Of a stretch of 35,654 nucleotides of DNA, positions 1 through 6,720 are shown in pieces (within the stretch, counting starts at the first letter, position 1; each line of letters starts with the position of its first letter). The position numbers and the translations under genes were made by a program. The notes beneath the pieces are model-generated. The model was not told the DNA's origin. It worked only from the letters and a program-made list of their open reading frames with translations, and made no database searches. The DNA is from Oscillospiraceae bacterium (GTDB taxonomy: Bacteria; Bacillota; Clostridia; Oscillospirales; Oscillospiraceae): positions 1-35,654 of the forward strand of contig JAGBTV010000065.1 in the NCBI GenBank assembly GCA_017631155.1. Reading direction: 5' to 3'.

Positions 1-19
1 AAGTGTCCACCGGACACTT
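1..19. repeat. Short perfect hairpin at the window edge
   Basis: An 8-bp arm (AAGTGTCC) and its complement flank a 3-base loop. It lies next to the first terminator cassette. Its function is unknown, and it may be the end of a feature lying outside the window. Confidence 0.5.
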
Positions 20-32
20 ACCAAGAGCCGCC

Positions 33-101
33 TTTCGAATTCACCACCACAAATGCCCATACCAAACCCAAAACACCAGCCGTTAAGGCTGGTGTTTTGG
101 G
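33..101. repeat. Terminator-like cassette, copy 1
   Basis: A conserved lead-in (TTCGAATTCACCACCACAAA, then a CCCATACCAAA word) is followed by a 15-bp perfect stem at 67-81/87-101 with loop GTTAA. The same arrangement recurs at 1121-1190 and 1311-1371. Between copies the stem bases change on both sides so that pairing is kept, which points to selection for the hairpin, probably as a bidirectional terminator. No gene adjoining this copy is visible inside the window. Confidence 0.6.
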
Positions 102-133
102 TAACAGGGTTCAACTTAATATATACTTATAGA

Positions 134-213
134 GTGAAATATTTGCCTCCGGCAAATGTGAAATAATGACCTTCAGTCATTATGAAATTTTCTGCTTTCG
201 CAGAAAGTGAAAT
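134..213. repeat. Hairpin array A with GTGAAAT linkers
   Basis: Four 7-base linkers (134-140, 158-164, 182-188 with one change, 207-213) alternate with three different hairpins: 141-157 (7-bp stem), 165-181 (6-bp stem) and 189-206 (7-bp stem). The linkers are conserved while the stem sequences differ but stay self-complementary. A decayed fourth unit may follow at about 214-225. Function unknown. Confidence 0.7.
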
Positions 214-454
214 TAAATTTGCCTAAACTTTGGGGTTCACTTCAAGGCTCCTCGAAAGCGTTCGCAAATCATCCGGGGGCCTTTAGGGGTAATTTTTGTA
301 AAATGCTCTTCTAGGTTTTAATCAAGTCTCCGGCTTAACTAGCGATTCTGGCTGGAAACTGTTTAGATGGCACTTGATTTTCGCTTATTAGCGGTCAAGC
401 ATGGTTATATGGAAAAATATTTAGAATTAATAACTACGCCTTTATGGCATCAGC
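214..454. other. Non-coding stretch, nothing recognised
   Basis: No convincing reading frame, RNA gene or promoter was found here. It separates hairpin array A from the 3' end of the PH-domain gene. A weak stem near 430-450 might end that gene's transcript but lacks a clear U tract. Confidence 0.4.
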
Positions 455-832
455 CTAATTAAATCTACAGACAGAAATATGTTTACAAATTACAGCCATA
501 GATGTTGAATTATCAAATTCAAAGCAGAACTTGCCAATTCCTTTCATATATATATCAAGTTCAGCATCCCTATCAAGCCATCCCGCTGTTTCAACAGAAA
601 AAACATCAATACTTGAATAAGGAATCGATGTAAAATCGGTTTTTCCTCGATTTTCGTGGTCAATAGCAATTAATCTTTTGGTTGTAAATAGCAATCCATC
701 TCTACCAGCTCTAAAGGTAAAAAGAACAGTTTCCTTGTCTGTAAGCAAACAAGAAATTTCCGATTCAAATTCAGAATAAGGTACCTCGCTTAATCGATAT
801 CTGTGAAACCTTCCTTTTTCAAAATCTAACAT
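455..832 (-). CDS. Bacterial PH-domain protein (YvbH/Bvu_2165-like)
   Basis: A 125-residue soluble protein. The central part (TDKETVLFTFRAGRDGLLFT, TTKRLIAIDHENRG, SIPYSSIDVFSVETAG, DAELDIYMKG) matches the bacterial pleckstrin-homology family PF08000: an RD..LFT strand, an SIPY.SI..FSVETAG stretch and a D.ELDIY strand. The length fits a single-domain member. I chose the ATG at 832 because GAGAGGAG lies six bases upstream; a longer frame opening with TTG at 916 has no ribosome site. Family members form multimeric PH-fold assemblies of unknown cellular role. The gene has its own strong promoter (1050-1078) and a leader of about 210 nt, and it sits alone among repeats, AT-richer than its neighbours. 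That setting suggests accessory or transferred DNA, though this is inference. Confidence 0.82.
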   Translation of the reverse strand: MLDFEKGRFHRYRLSEVPYSEFESEISCLLTDKETVLFTFRAGRDGLLFTTKRLIAIDHENRGKTDFTSIPYSSIDVFSVETAGWLDRDAELDIYMKGIGKFCFEFDNSTSMAVICKHISVCRFN

Positions 833-1049
833 TTTGATTCTCCTCTCGTTTTTTTGATCGTTTTTACAGAAGCAAACTTTGTTTAATTTATTAACACCAT
901 TAAGCTTATAAACCAATGTGCAGATCTGGCAATGTTTAAATCAGAACATATTAGTATGCAAAAGTAAAAGGCAACTTGCTTTTGTCCACTATGTCATATT
1001 ACTGCAATATAAGAGCATAAAAAATAAAATTTTTAGAATTAACAATGAA

Positions 1050-1078
1050 ATTATACTTAATACACCAAGTATAGTCAA
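1050..1078 (-). promoter_or_regulatory. Sigma-A promoter of the PH-domain gene
   Basis: On the minus strand, -35 TTGACT (1078-1073), a 17-bp spacer and -10 TATAAT (1055-1050). Transcription should start near 1043, leaving about 210 nt of AT-rich leader before the ATG at 832. No small ORF or recognised RNA was found in that leader. Confidence 0.8.
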
Positions 1079-1116
1079 GAGGATAAGCAACACACCACTG
1101 TACAATTGCACTGAAA

Positions 1117-1190
1117 TGGGTTCGAACCCACCACCACAAATGCCCATACAAACCAAAAACACCAGCCGTTAAGGCTGGTGTTTTGGTTTG
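1117..1190. repeat. Terminator-like cassette, copy 2
   Basis: It opens with a perfect 14-base palindrome (1117-1130, TGGGTTCGAACCCA). The CACCACCACAAATGCCCATA lead-in follows, then a long hairpin with core stem 1156-1167/1173-1184 and loop GTTAA, extended outward by CAAACC/GGTTTG pairing. Read on the minus strand, it stands directly after a truncated copy of the tRNA-Tyr 3' end (1187-1210). Confidence 0.6.
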
Positions 1191-1210
1191 GTGGGGGATG
1201 GTGGATTCGA
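1187..1210 (-). repeat. Duplicate of the tRNA-Tyr 3' end (24 bp)
   Basis: These 24 bases are identical to 1378-1401, the last part of tRNA-Tyr including the T-arm half, acceptor strand and CCA. Beyond them the sequence departs completely from a tRNA, so this is a fragment and not a gene. It also forms an imperfect inverted repeat with 1311-1326 (one bulged base), enclosing three nested hairpins at 1223-1237, 1253-1274 and 1278-1298. Confidence 0.8.
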
Positions 1211-1326
1211 TTTGCATTTTCCTTCGCTTAAGGCGAAAGAAAATTATGGTATCGACCAGTGTTTGCACTGGTCGAAACAACATGCCACTGGCATGTTGCA
1301 TTTCTATTGTTCGAATCTCACCATCC
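1196..1326. repeat. Branched palindrome with three inner hairpins
   Basis: The outer arms 1196-1210 and 1311-1326 are complementary apart from one bulged base. Inside are stems 1223-1227/1233-1237 (5 bp), 1253-1261/1266-1274 (9 bp) and 1278-1286/1290-1298 (9 bp). The whole would fold as a cloverleaf-like junction in RNA or as a cruciform in DNA. The outer arm derives from the tRNA-Tyr 3' end. Confidence 0.6.
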
Positions 1327-1371
1327 AAATACCCATACCAAATTAAATAACACCATCCTTTGGATGGTGTT
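1311..1371 (-). terminator. Terminator downstream of the tRNA-Tyr/tRNA-Thr pair (cassette copy 3)
   Basis: A 10-bp stem (1349-1358/1362-1371) with a 3-base loop lies eight bases beyond the tRNA-Tyr CCA. On the minus strand it is followed by a T-rich stretch (TTATTTAATTT). The flank carries the AAATACCCATACCAAA word shared with copies 1 and 2. Confidence 0.65.
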
Positions 1372-1379
1372 CTTTATTT

Positions 1380-1464
1380 TGGTGGGGGATGGTGGATTCG
1401 AACCACCGAAGGCATAGCCAGCAGATTTACAGTCTGTCCCCTTTGGCCACTCGGGAAATCCCCC
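1380..1464 (-). tRNA. tRNA-Tyr (anticodon GTA)
   Basis: An 85-nt class II tRNA with the long variable arm expected of bacterial tRNA-Tyr. The acceptor GGGGGAT (1464-1458) pairs with ATCCCCC, followed by discriminator A and an encoded CCA (1382-1380). The anticodon loop reads ACTGTAAAT with GTA in the centre, and the T loop is GTTCGAA. It is co-transcribed with tRNA-Thr 38 nt upstream. Confidence 0.95.
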
Positions 1465-1502
1465 ATATTTAATTGGCTCGATCAAAGCCTGTCGGTGCGG
1501 TT

Positions 1503-1578
1503 TGGAGCCGGTAGACGGACTCGAACCCCCGACCTACTGATTACAAATCAGTTGCTCTACCAACTGAGCTATACCGGC
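1503..1578 (-). tRNA. tRNA-Thr (anticodon TGT)
   Basis: A 76-nt tRNA with acceptor GCCGGTA/TACCGGC, discriminator T and an encoded CCA (1505-1503). The anticodon stem ACTGA/TCAGT encloses loop TTTGTAA with anticodon TGT. The D-arm AGCTCAGTTGGTAGAGC and T-arm GGGGGTTCGAGTCC are canonical. It is first in the two-tRNA transcript, 21 bases after the -10 box. Confidence 0.96.
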
Positions 1579-1598
1579 GTCTCGAACCGAACATGCTT

Positions 1599-1627
1599 AT
1601 TATAGCGATGTGACTGCCGTTTGTCAA
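1599..1627 (-). promoter_or_regulatory. Consensus promoter of the tRNA pair
   Basis: On the minus strand, TTGACA (1627-1622), a 17-bp spacer and TATAAT (1604-1599). Both hexamers match the sigma-A consensus exactly, as expected for strong stable-RNA expression. Confidence 0.9.
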
Positions 1628-1687
1628 GCATTATTTTCGCTTTTTGCAGAAAAAGAAAGCAGGCAACAAGGAATATGAAATATTGCG

Positions 1688-1716
1688 TTGTTCGGCACTT
1701 GTAAATGTGGTATAAT
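1688..1716 (+). promoter_or_regulatory. Extended -10 promoter of the DNA glycosylase gene
   Basis: TATAAT (1711-1716) is preceded by TGG, giving an extended -10. The -35 position (1688-1693, TTGTTC) is poor. The predicted start near 1723 leaves a leader of only about 14 nt, just enough for the ribosome site. Confidence 0.65.
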
Positions 1717-1736
1717 GGAAAAAAGAGGTGGTTTTT

Positions 1737-2246
1737 GTGGCAAAAAAACTGGATTTTGAATTTTATCAAAGACCCTGTTTGGCGGTTGCCAAGGCGTTGG
1801 TCGGCAAGATCCTTGTGCGGAAAACTCCCACAGGGGAACTTCTAAAATTGCGGATTGCCGAAACCGAGGCCTATTGCGGGGAAGAAGACACCGCCTGCCA
1901 TGCGCACAAGGGCAGAACCAAACGGACAGAGGTGCTGTACCAATCCGCAGGTACCATCTATGTGTACCTTTGCTACGGGATGCATTGGCTTTTGAATGTG
2001 GTGACCGGGGAGGAGGAACATCCGGAGGCGGTGTTGATCCGGGCCTGTGTGGAGGCTCCCGGCCCGGGAAAGCTGACCAAAGCCCTTTCCGTTACCGGGG
2101 AATTGAACCGGGGCTGTATTTGGGGAGGGGAACTTTGGATCGAAGATGACGGCTTTTCCTGTGAGGTCGTAACGGATAAACGGGTAGGTATCGCCTATGC
2201 CGACCAGGAAGATCAGGACAAACCCTGGCGCTTCAAAATGCAATAA
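1737..2246 (+). CDS. mpg: DNA-3-methyladenine glycosylase (AAG/MPG family)
   Basis: A base-excision repair enzyme that removes alkylated purines such as 3-methyladenine and hypoxanthine from DNA, leaving abasic sites. The 169-residue protein shows the family hallmarks in order: ARP-like opening FYQRPCLAVAKALVGKILV, the ETEAY motif (residues 42-46) carrying the catalytic glutamate, DTACHAHKGRTKRTEVLY, GTIYVYLCYGMHWLLNVV and the glycine/proline-rich GPGKLTKALSV. The length is slightly below the usual 190-200. I prefer the GTG at 1737 over the GTG at 1728, because AGAGGTGG (1724-1731) would overlap the earlier start and the promoter leaves almost no leader. It is monocistronic and convergent with ileS, sharing a bidirectional terminator. 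Confidence 0.93.
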   Translation: MAKKLDFEFYQRPCLAVAKALVGKILVRKTPTGELLKLRIAETEAYCGEEDTACHAHKGRTKRTEVLYQSAGTIYVYLCYGMHWLLNVVTGEEEHPEAVLIRACVEAPGPGKLTKALSVTGELNRGCIWGGELWIEDDGFSCEVVTDKRVGIAYADQEDQDKPWRFKMQ

Positions 2247-2248
2247 GG

Positions 2249-2278
2249 AAACCGCCCTGCACCAGCAGGGCGGTTTTT
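2249..2278. terminator. Bidirectional terminator between mpg and ileS
   Basis: Stem 2249-2260/2265-2275 (AACCGCCCTGC and complement, loop ACCA) is followed on the plus strand by TTTTT. On the minus strand it lies six bases beyond the ileS stop but has a weaker T run. It probably serves both convergent transcripts. Confidence 0.85.
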
Positions 2279-2281
2279 GCG

Positions 2282-5071
2282 TTAAATCTCAATATCCAGT
2301 TTTGCCACAACGGCAGCGCAACGGGGGCAAAGACCCTCTGCATTGGCCTGCAAAGAGTGCATCCAGCAACGGGGGCATTTTTCGCCCTTGGCTTCGGCAA
2401 CACCGATGGTCAGCTGGGGATAGTTCACACCGATACCGACCTCAGCGCCGTCTTCCGGTGTCTCCCAATCGCAGGCGGAAACGATGCAGATCTCAGCCAG
2501 GTTCAGCCCCTCGCAAGCAGCCTTCAGTTCCTCGCTGCCCTGCAGAGTCACGTGAGCTTCCAAAGCCTTACCGATCCGCTTGTCAGCACGGGCCTTTTCC
2601 AAAACACCGTTGACATCCTGACGCAGCTTCATAATGGTTTCCCACTTTTCCATGGCAGCATTGTCCAGACAGTAAGCTGTGAAATTCTCAGGCATCTGAT
2701 TCAGCAGCACATTCCGGGCATCATCGGTTTCTAAGTGGGGCATTGCCTGCCAGATCTCATCGCAGGTGAAGGCCAAAATGGGGGAGAACAGCTTCGCCAT
2801 GGCATCCAGGATCAGGAAGATGGCGGTCTGTGCAGAGCGGCGGCGCAGGCTGCTTTGTTCTTCACAGTACAGACGGTCCTTCAGAATATCCAGGTAGAAG
2901 GAGCTCAGCTCAACTACGCAGAAATCGTTCATAGCGTGGGTAATCACATGGAACTCGTAGCCGTTGTAGGACTTGCGAACCAGGGAAACCAGTTCGTTCA
3001 GTTTGGTCAGCGCCCACTTGTCCAGCTCTTCCATGTCTTCAGCTGCCACCATATCCCGGTTGGGATCAAAGTCAGCCAGATTACCCAGGCAGTAACGGGC
3101 GGTGTTGCGGAACTTCAGATAGTTCTGTGCGATCTGCTTAAAGATCTCCTTGGAGCAGCGGACATCTGCGTGATAGTCAGAAGAAGCTGCCCACAGACGG
3201 ACGATGTCTGCACCAAAGTCCTTAATGAGGTCGGCAGGATCAACACCGTTGCCAAGGCTCTTGTGCATAGCGCGGCCCTGTCCGTCAACCACCCAGCCGT
3301 GGGTCAGAACCTGCTTGAAGGGAGCGCCCTGATCCAGCGCGCCAACAGAGGTCAGTAGGCTAGACTGGAACCAACCGCGATACTGGTCAGCGCCTTCCAG
3401 ATATACATCCGCAGGCCAAAGCTCGGGGGTGCGGTGCATCAAAGAAGCATAGTGGGTAGAGCCGGAGTCAAACCAGCAGTCCAGAGTGTCGGTTTCTTTG
3501 GTGAAAGCCTTGCCACCGCAGTGGGGGCAGGTAAAGCCCTGGGGAATCAGTTCCATGGCTTCCTTTTCAAACCAAACATTGGAGCCATACTCATCAAAGA
3601 GCTTGGAGATCTTTTCGATGGATTCGGGGGTGGAAACAGGCTTGCCGCAATCGTTGCAGTAGAACACGGGGATAGGCAGACCCCAGCGGCGCTGACGGGA
3701 GATACACCAGTCGGCACGCTCCCGGATCATGCTGACCATCCGGTCTTCGCCCCAGGCAGGGAACCACTGCACATTCTCAATGGCCTTTACTGCGGCATCC
3801 TTGAAAGATTCCACGGAGCAGAACCACTGGGGAGTTGCCCGGAAGATCACGGGCTTCTTGCAGCGGTCATGGTGGGGGTAGGAGTGGATGATCTCTTCCG
3901 AAGCGAACAGCATGCCGCTTTCTGCCATGTCGGCCTTGATTACGGGGTTGGATTCTTCCGTCTTCATACCGGCATACTTACCTGCGTAGTCGGTGTGGCG
4001 GCCGTAATCGTCCACAGGAACCACCAGCTCCATGCCGTAGCGCATGCAGGTCTGATAGTCATCCGCACCGAAACCGGGAGCTGTGTGGACACAGCCGGTA
4101 CCGGAGTCCATGGTGACATACTCGGCATTGACCAGTCGGGAGGTCTTGGGGAGGAAGGGGTGCTGTGCCAGCATGTTCTCAAAGAACTGACCGGGATAAC
4201 GAGCCAGTACTTCGTAATTTTCAAAGCCACCCATCTTCATGGTCTTTTCCATCAGAGCCTCAGCCATGATGTAGGTTTCACCGTTTTCAGCCTTTACCAA
4301 AACATAGCTGTCCCGGGGGTGCAGGCAGATACCCATGTTGCCGGGGAGAGTCCAAATGGTGGTGGTCCAAATCACGAAGAACATCTTGCTCTTGTCGAAT
4401 TCAGCCAGTTTGCCCAGATCCTCCTGCATGGGGAACTTGACATAGACAGAGGTACAGGGATCGTCCTTGTACTCGATGTCGGCTTCCGCCACAGCGGTGG
4501 CGCAGAAAGGACACCAGGTAACCGGCTTCAAGCCCTTGTAGATAAAGCCCTTGTCGAACATCCGGCCAAAAACCTTGACCTCCTGGGCTTCAAAATGTTT
4601 GTCCATGGTGCGGTAGGGATGCTCCCAATCGCCCACGACACCTAGACGCTTGAAGCCGCCCATCTGCTTTTGGATAAAGTCTTCTGCGAAATCTTCGCAG
4701 GCTTTCCGGAATTCGGGAACAGACATATCCTTGTTCAGCTTCTTTTTGGAGTTTTCAATAGCGCGCTCAATGGGCAGACCATGGTTGTCCCAGCCGGGAA
4801 CATAGGGGGTGTAGTGGCCCATCATAGCCTGGCTGCGGACGATAAAGTCCTTCAAGGTCTTGTTCAGGGCATGACCCATGTGGATGAAGCCATTTGAGAA
4901 GGGAGGGCCGTCATGCAGCACAAAGGGGGGCAGATCCTTGTTCTTTTCCAACATGGCGTTGTAAAGATCCTGCTCCTGCCAGCGCTCCAGCATGCCAGGC
5001 TCCCGCTGGGGAAGACCAGCCTTCATGGGGAAGTCGGTCTTGGGGGTGATAATGGTGTTTTTGTATTCCAT
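2282..5071 (-). CDS. ileS: Isoleucyl-tRNA synthetase
   Basis: A cytoplasmic class I synthetase that charges tRNA-Ile and edits misactivated valine. At 929 residues it matches the bacterial type. The HIGH motif appears as HMGH (64-67) after HDGPPFSNGFI. The CP1 editing domain follows (e.g. TTTIWTLPGN and GTGCVHTAPGFGADDY). The KMSKS loop reads MHKSL (602-606), then an anticodon-binding helical domain and a C-terminal zinc ribbon with CPRC and CPRC pairs (about 899/902 and 915/918). The short zinc-containing tail is typical of the mupirocin-sensitive bacterial form; that is family knowledge, not tested here. GGAGGT stands nine bases before the ATG. Expression should be controlled by the T-box leader at 5165-5410. 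It is the last gene of the yggS-sepF-divIVA block. Confidence 0.98.
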   Translation of the reverse strand: MEYKNTIITPKTDFPMKAGLPQREPGMLERWQEQDLYNAMLEKNKDLPPFVLHDGPPFSNGFIHMGHALNKTLKDFIVRSQAMMGHYTPYVPGWDNHGLPIERAIENSKKKLNKDMSVPEFRKACEDFAEDFIQKQMGGFKRLGVVGDWEHPYRTMDKHFEAQEVKVFGRMFDKGFIYKGLKPVTWCPFCATAVAEADIEYKDDPCTSVYVKFPMQEDLGKLAEFDKSKMFFVIWTTTIWTLPGNMGICLHPRDSYVLVKAENGETYIMAEALMEKTMKMGGFENYEVLARYPGQFFENMLAQHPFLPKTSRLVNAEYVTMDSGTGCVHTAPGFGADDYQTCMRYGMELVVPVDDYGRHTDYAGKYAGMKTEESNPVIKADMAESGMLFASEEIIHSYPHHDRCKKPVIFRATPQWFCSVESFKDAAVKAIENVQWFPAWGEDRMVSMIRERADWCISRQRRWGLPIPVFYCNDCGKPVSTPESIEKISKLFDEYGSNVWFEKEAMELIPQGFTCPHCGGKAFTKETDTLDCWFDSGSTHYASLMHRTPELWPADVYLEGADQYRGWFQSSLLTSVGALDQGAPFKQVLTHGWVVDGQGRAMHKSLGNGVDPADLIKDFGADIVRLWAASSDYHADVRCSKEIFKQIAQNYLKFRNTARYCLGNLADFDPNRDMVAAEDMEELDKWALTKLNELVSLVRKSYNGYEFHVITHAMNDFCVVELSSFYLDILKDRLYCEEQSSLRRRSAQTAIFLILDAMAKLFSPILAFTCDEIWQAMPHLETDDARNVLLNQMPENFTAYCLDNAAMEKWETIMKLRQDVNGVLEKARADKRIGKALEAHVTLQGSEELKAACEGLNLAEICIVSACDWETPEDGAEVGIGVNYPQLTIGVAEAKGEKCPRCWMHSLQANAEGLCPRCAAVVAKLDIEI

Positions 5072-5164
5072 TGGATGGTTACCTCCATAAGATGTTCAAG
5101 ATAATAAGACATGAGATATGAGACCAAACATAATTTATCTCGTATCTTGTATCTCATATCAAGA

Positions 5165-5410
5165 TGTCTAAAAAAATATCGCCTTTGTCTCCTTTTCAAG
5201 AGACAAAGGCGTAAATATACCTCTGCGGTACCACTCTCATTCTGCCCGGGGGCAGCACTCGTGTGCGCGGTATCGGGCGCAAGCCGGCACAGCCTACTTT
5301 ATCGGTGCGCTGCTCGGAGGTGATATCCACGGATGCCTGCTTACTGCCTTGCACCAACCGGCAGCTCTCTGAAAGCGGTGTATCTGCTGACGCGTCCTCG
5401 TCATAGCATA
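5165..5410 (-). promoter_or_regulatory. T-box riboswitch (isoleucine) upstream of ileS
   Basis: Read on the minus strand. Stem I has an apical GCCGGTTGGTGCAAGGC segment (about 5364-5345). The specifier codon ATC (5324-5322, Ile) is followed by ACC, as in other T-boxes. The T-box bulge consensus, GAATGAGAGTGGTACCGC, lies at about 5242-5225. An intrinsic terminator closes the leader: stem 5210-5200/5191-5181, then seven Ts. Uncharged tRNA-Ile should pair with the specifier and the T-box and stabilise the antiterminator. The specifier fits the downstream ileS. A further 95 nt between terminator and start codon contain an AT-rich inverted repeat (about 5110-5160). No clear separate promoter was found, so readthrough from divIVA or a weak promoter inside it may feed the leader. 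Confidence 0.94.
5178..5210 (-). terminator. T-box terminator hairpin
   Basis: Stem GCCTTTGTCTC and its complement, with a loop of about eight bases and a run of seven Ts on the minus strand (5174-5168). It is the off state of the ileS T-box. Confidence 0.9.
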
Positions 5411-5418
5411 GAAAAGAT

Positions 5419-6126
5419 TTACTTGTGGTTGGGATCGTAGTTCCGGCCAAACTGCAGGTTGGCGAACTTGCTGGTGGTGGTGTCATTGGTAGGGTGCTTC
5501 GGTTCTGCCTTGGGAGCAGCTTCTTCCGTAGTACCGACCAAGGCTTCCAGGTTGGAAGAGATCTCATTGGCAACAGCATCGGTGGGATCTACAGTTTCCA
5601 CATTGTCCGGATCGCTGTCGTAATCGAAGAAAGCGTTGTTGCCGGATGCCGGTGCAGCTGTGGGAGCAACGGGACGGTTGGCTTCCCGAATCCGGGTCAA
5701 AGCCTGGATGCAGGCCTGCAGCTGATCCTCGATCTCCTGAATCTTCACAGAAGCAGCCTGACGGGCTTCTTCCACCCGGGCATTTTCCTGGGCGATCAGG
5801 GAATCGGCATTCTTGGAATTTTCGGCAGCAGTAGCATTGGCATCGCTCAGCATCTGTGCGCACTTGGTTTCTGCTTCCTTGACCATCATATCACAGGTCT
5901 TTTGGGCGTTGACCATAGCGTCTTTCATGCTGGCTTCGTTTTTACGGTACTCTTCCAGTTTGCTGACCAAAACCCGCATCTTGCTTTTCAGCAAAGCGTT
6001 TTCCTTGTAAAGGGTAATATAGTCTTCCGTCAGCGGCTCCAGGAAAGCATCAACAGACTGCATGTCATATCCGCCAAAGGTCTGCCGACCGAAAGAAATC
6101 TGTTCAATTTGCTGCGGTGTAAACAT
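5419..6126 (-). CDS. divIVA: DivIVA-domain cell division/polarity protein
   Basis: A 235-residue membrane-curvature-sensing coiled-coil protein that marks septa and poles. The N-terminal DivIVA domain (about 1-60: FTPQQIEQISFGRQTFGGYD then VDAFLEPLTEDY) carries the F..GYD..VD.FL signature. A long coiled coil follows to about residue 150. The tail is low-complexity, acidic and alanine/proline-rich, ending FGRNYDPNHK. AAAGGA precedes the ATG. It starts 21 bp after sepF, so the two are probably one operon. In most Firmicutes ylmG and ylmH stand between these two genes; both are absent here. Whether it is a true DivIVA or a GpsB/SepIVA-like relative cannot be settled by eye, but the length and tail favour DivIVA. 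Confidence 0.92.
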   Translation of the reverse strand: MFTPQQIEQISFGRQTFGGYDMQSVDAFLEPLTEDYITLYKENALLKSKMRVLVSKLEEYRKNEASMKDAMVNAQKTCDMMVKEAETKCAQMLSDANATAAENSKNADSLIAQENARVEEARQAASVKIQEIEDQLQACIQALTRIREANRPVAPTAAPASGNNAFFDYDSDPDNVETVDPTDAVANEISSNLEALVGTTEEAAPKAEPKHPTNDTTTSKFANLQFGRNYDPNHK

Positions 6127-6147
6127 AGCTTATCCTTTCCGCGAAGC

Positions 6148-6681
6148 TTAGATGTAGCTTTCTACTTCGCTCTGAAGATTCTCCAGGTCACCCACAACAT
6201 CCATGTTGTAGGGGCAGAACAGATAGGTAGACTGTGCGACCTTTCTTACCTTGCCGTCCAAAGCATAGGAGCAACCGGACAGGAAGTCCACCACACGGCG
6301 AGCCATAGCCTTGTCCACATTTTCCAGGTTGAGGATCACGACCTTCTTGCTGCGCAGGTCATCGGCAGCCTTGGAGGTGTCGTTGAAGTTGGAGGGGTGG
6401 AACAGAACCACTTCCTGCTTGTTGCTGGAAACGACCTTGCCGCTGAAGCCGATGGGTGCGCTGGGGGCGGGAGCGGGGGCTGCGGGGGTGGTGTCGATAT
6501 CGAAGGATTCTTCGGTTTCGTTATTCAGCTTAAAGGGGTTGGGACGGCGGCCATTACGACCGGAACGGGCAGGCTCAACTTCTTCTTCGTAGCCATCCAG
6601 TTCGTCCTCTTCTTCGTAATCATCATATTCGTCATCTGCATAGGGCTGGGTAAACTTCTTAATGTTATCCCAAAAACTCAT
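6148..6681 (-). CDS. sepF: Cell division protein SepF
   Basis: A 177-residue FtsZ-binding protein that tethers and bundles FtsZ at the membrane. The N-terminal amphipathic stretch (MSFWDNIKKFTQPYADDEYD) is the expected membrane-targeting helix, followed by an acidic linker and a Pro/Ala-rich segment (about 65-77). The SepF domain occupies the last 90 residues: VVLFHPSNFNDTSKAADDLR, KKVVILNLENVDKAMARRVV, DFLSGCSYALDGKVRKV and STYLFCPYNMDV. AGGAGGAA lies ten bases before the ATG. It lies between yggS (39 bp upstream) and divIVA (21 bp downstream), the standard Gram-positive neighbourhood next to the dcw cluster. Confidence 0.95.
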   Translation of the reverse strand: MSFWDNIKKFTQPYADDEYDDYEEEDELDGYEEEVEPARSGRNGRRPNPFKLNNETEESFDIDTTPAAPAPAPSAPIGFSGKVVSSNKQEVVLFHPSNFNDTSKAADDLRSKKVVILNLENVDKAMARRVVDFLSGCSYALDGKVRKVAQSTYLFCPYNMDVVGDLENLQSEVESYI

Positions 6682-6720
6682 AGTAGCTATTCCTCCTGTA
6701 TGTTCACATCATTGGAAATG

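Noticed and set aside
1187..1210. The copied tRNA-Tyr 3' end considered as a second tRNA gene
   Set aside because: Only the terminal 24 bases are shared; no D arm, anticodon arm or 5' acceptor strand precedes it.
918..1328. Small frames on both strands in the PH-gene upstream region (918-1172 plus, 999-1328 minus)
   Set aside because: They cross the promoter, palindromes and repeat cassettes, lack ribosome sites and show no protein-like composition.
1360..1605. A plus-strand frame spanning both tRNA genes
   Set aside because: It is only the complement of tRNA-Tyr and tRNA-Thr. Its encoded peptide simply translates tRNA arms.
3434..4645. A 403-codon plus-strand frame inside ileS
   Set aside because: It lies wholly antisense to conserved synthetase motifs and has no ribosome site or recognisable domain. 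Similar long antisense frames inside pepF (24291-25688) and the ABC ATPase (27514-28920) were rejected for the same reason.
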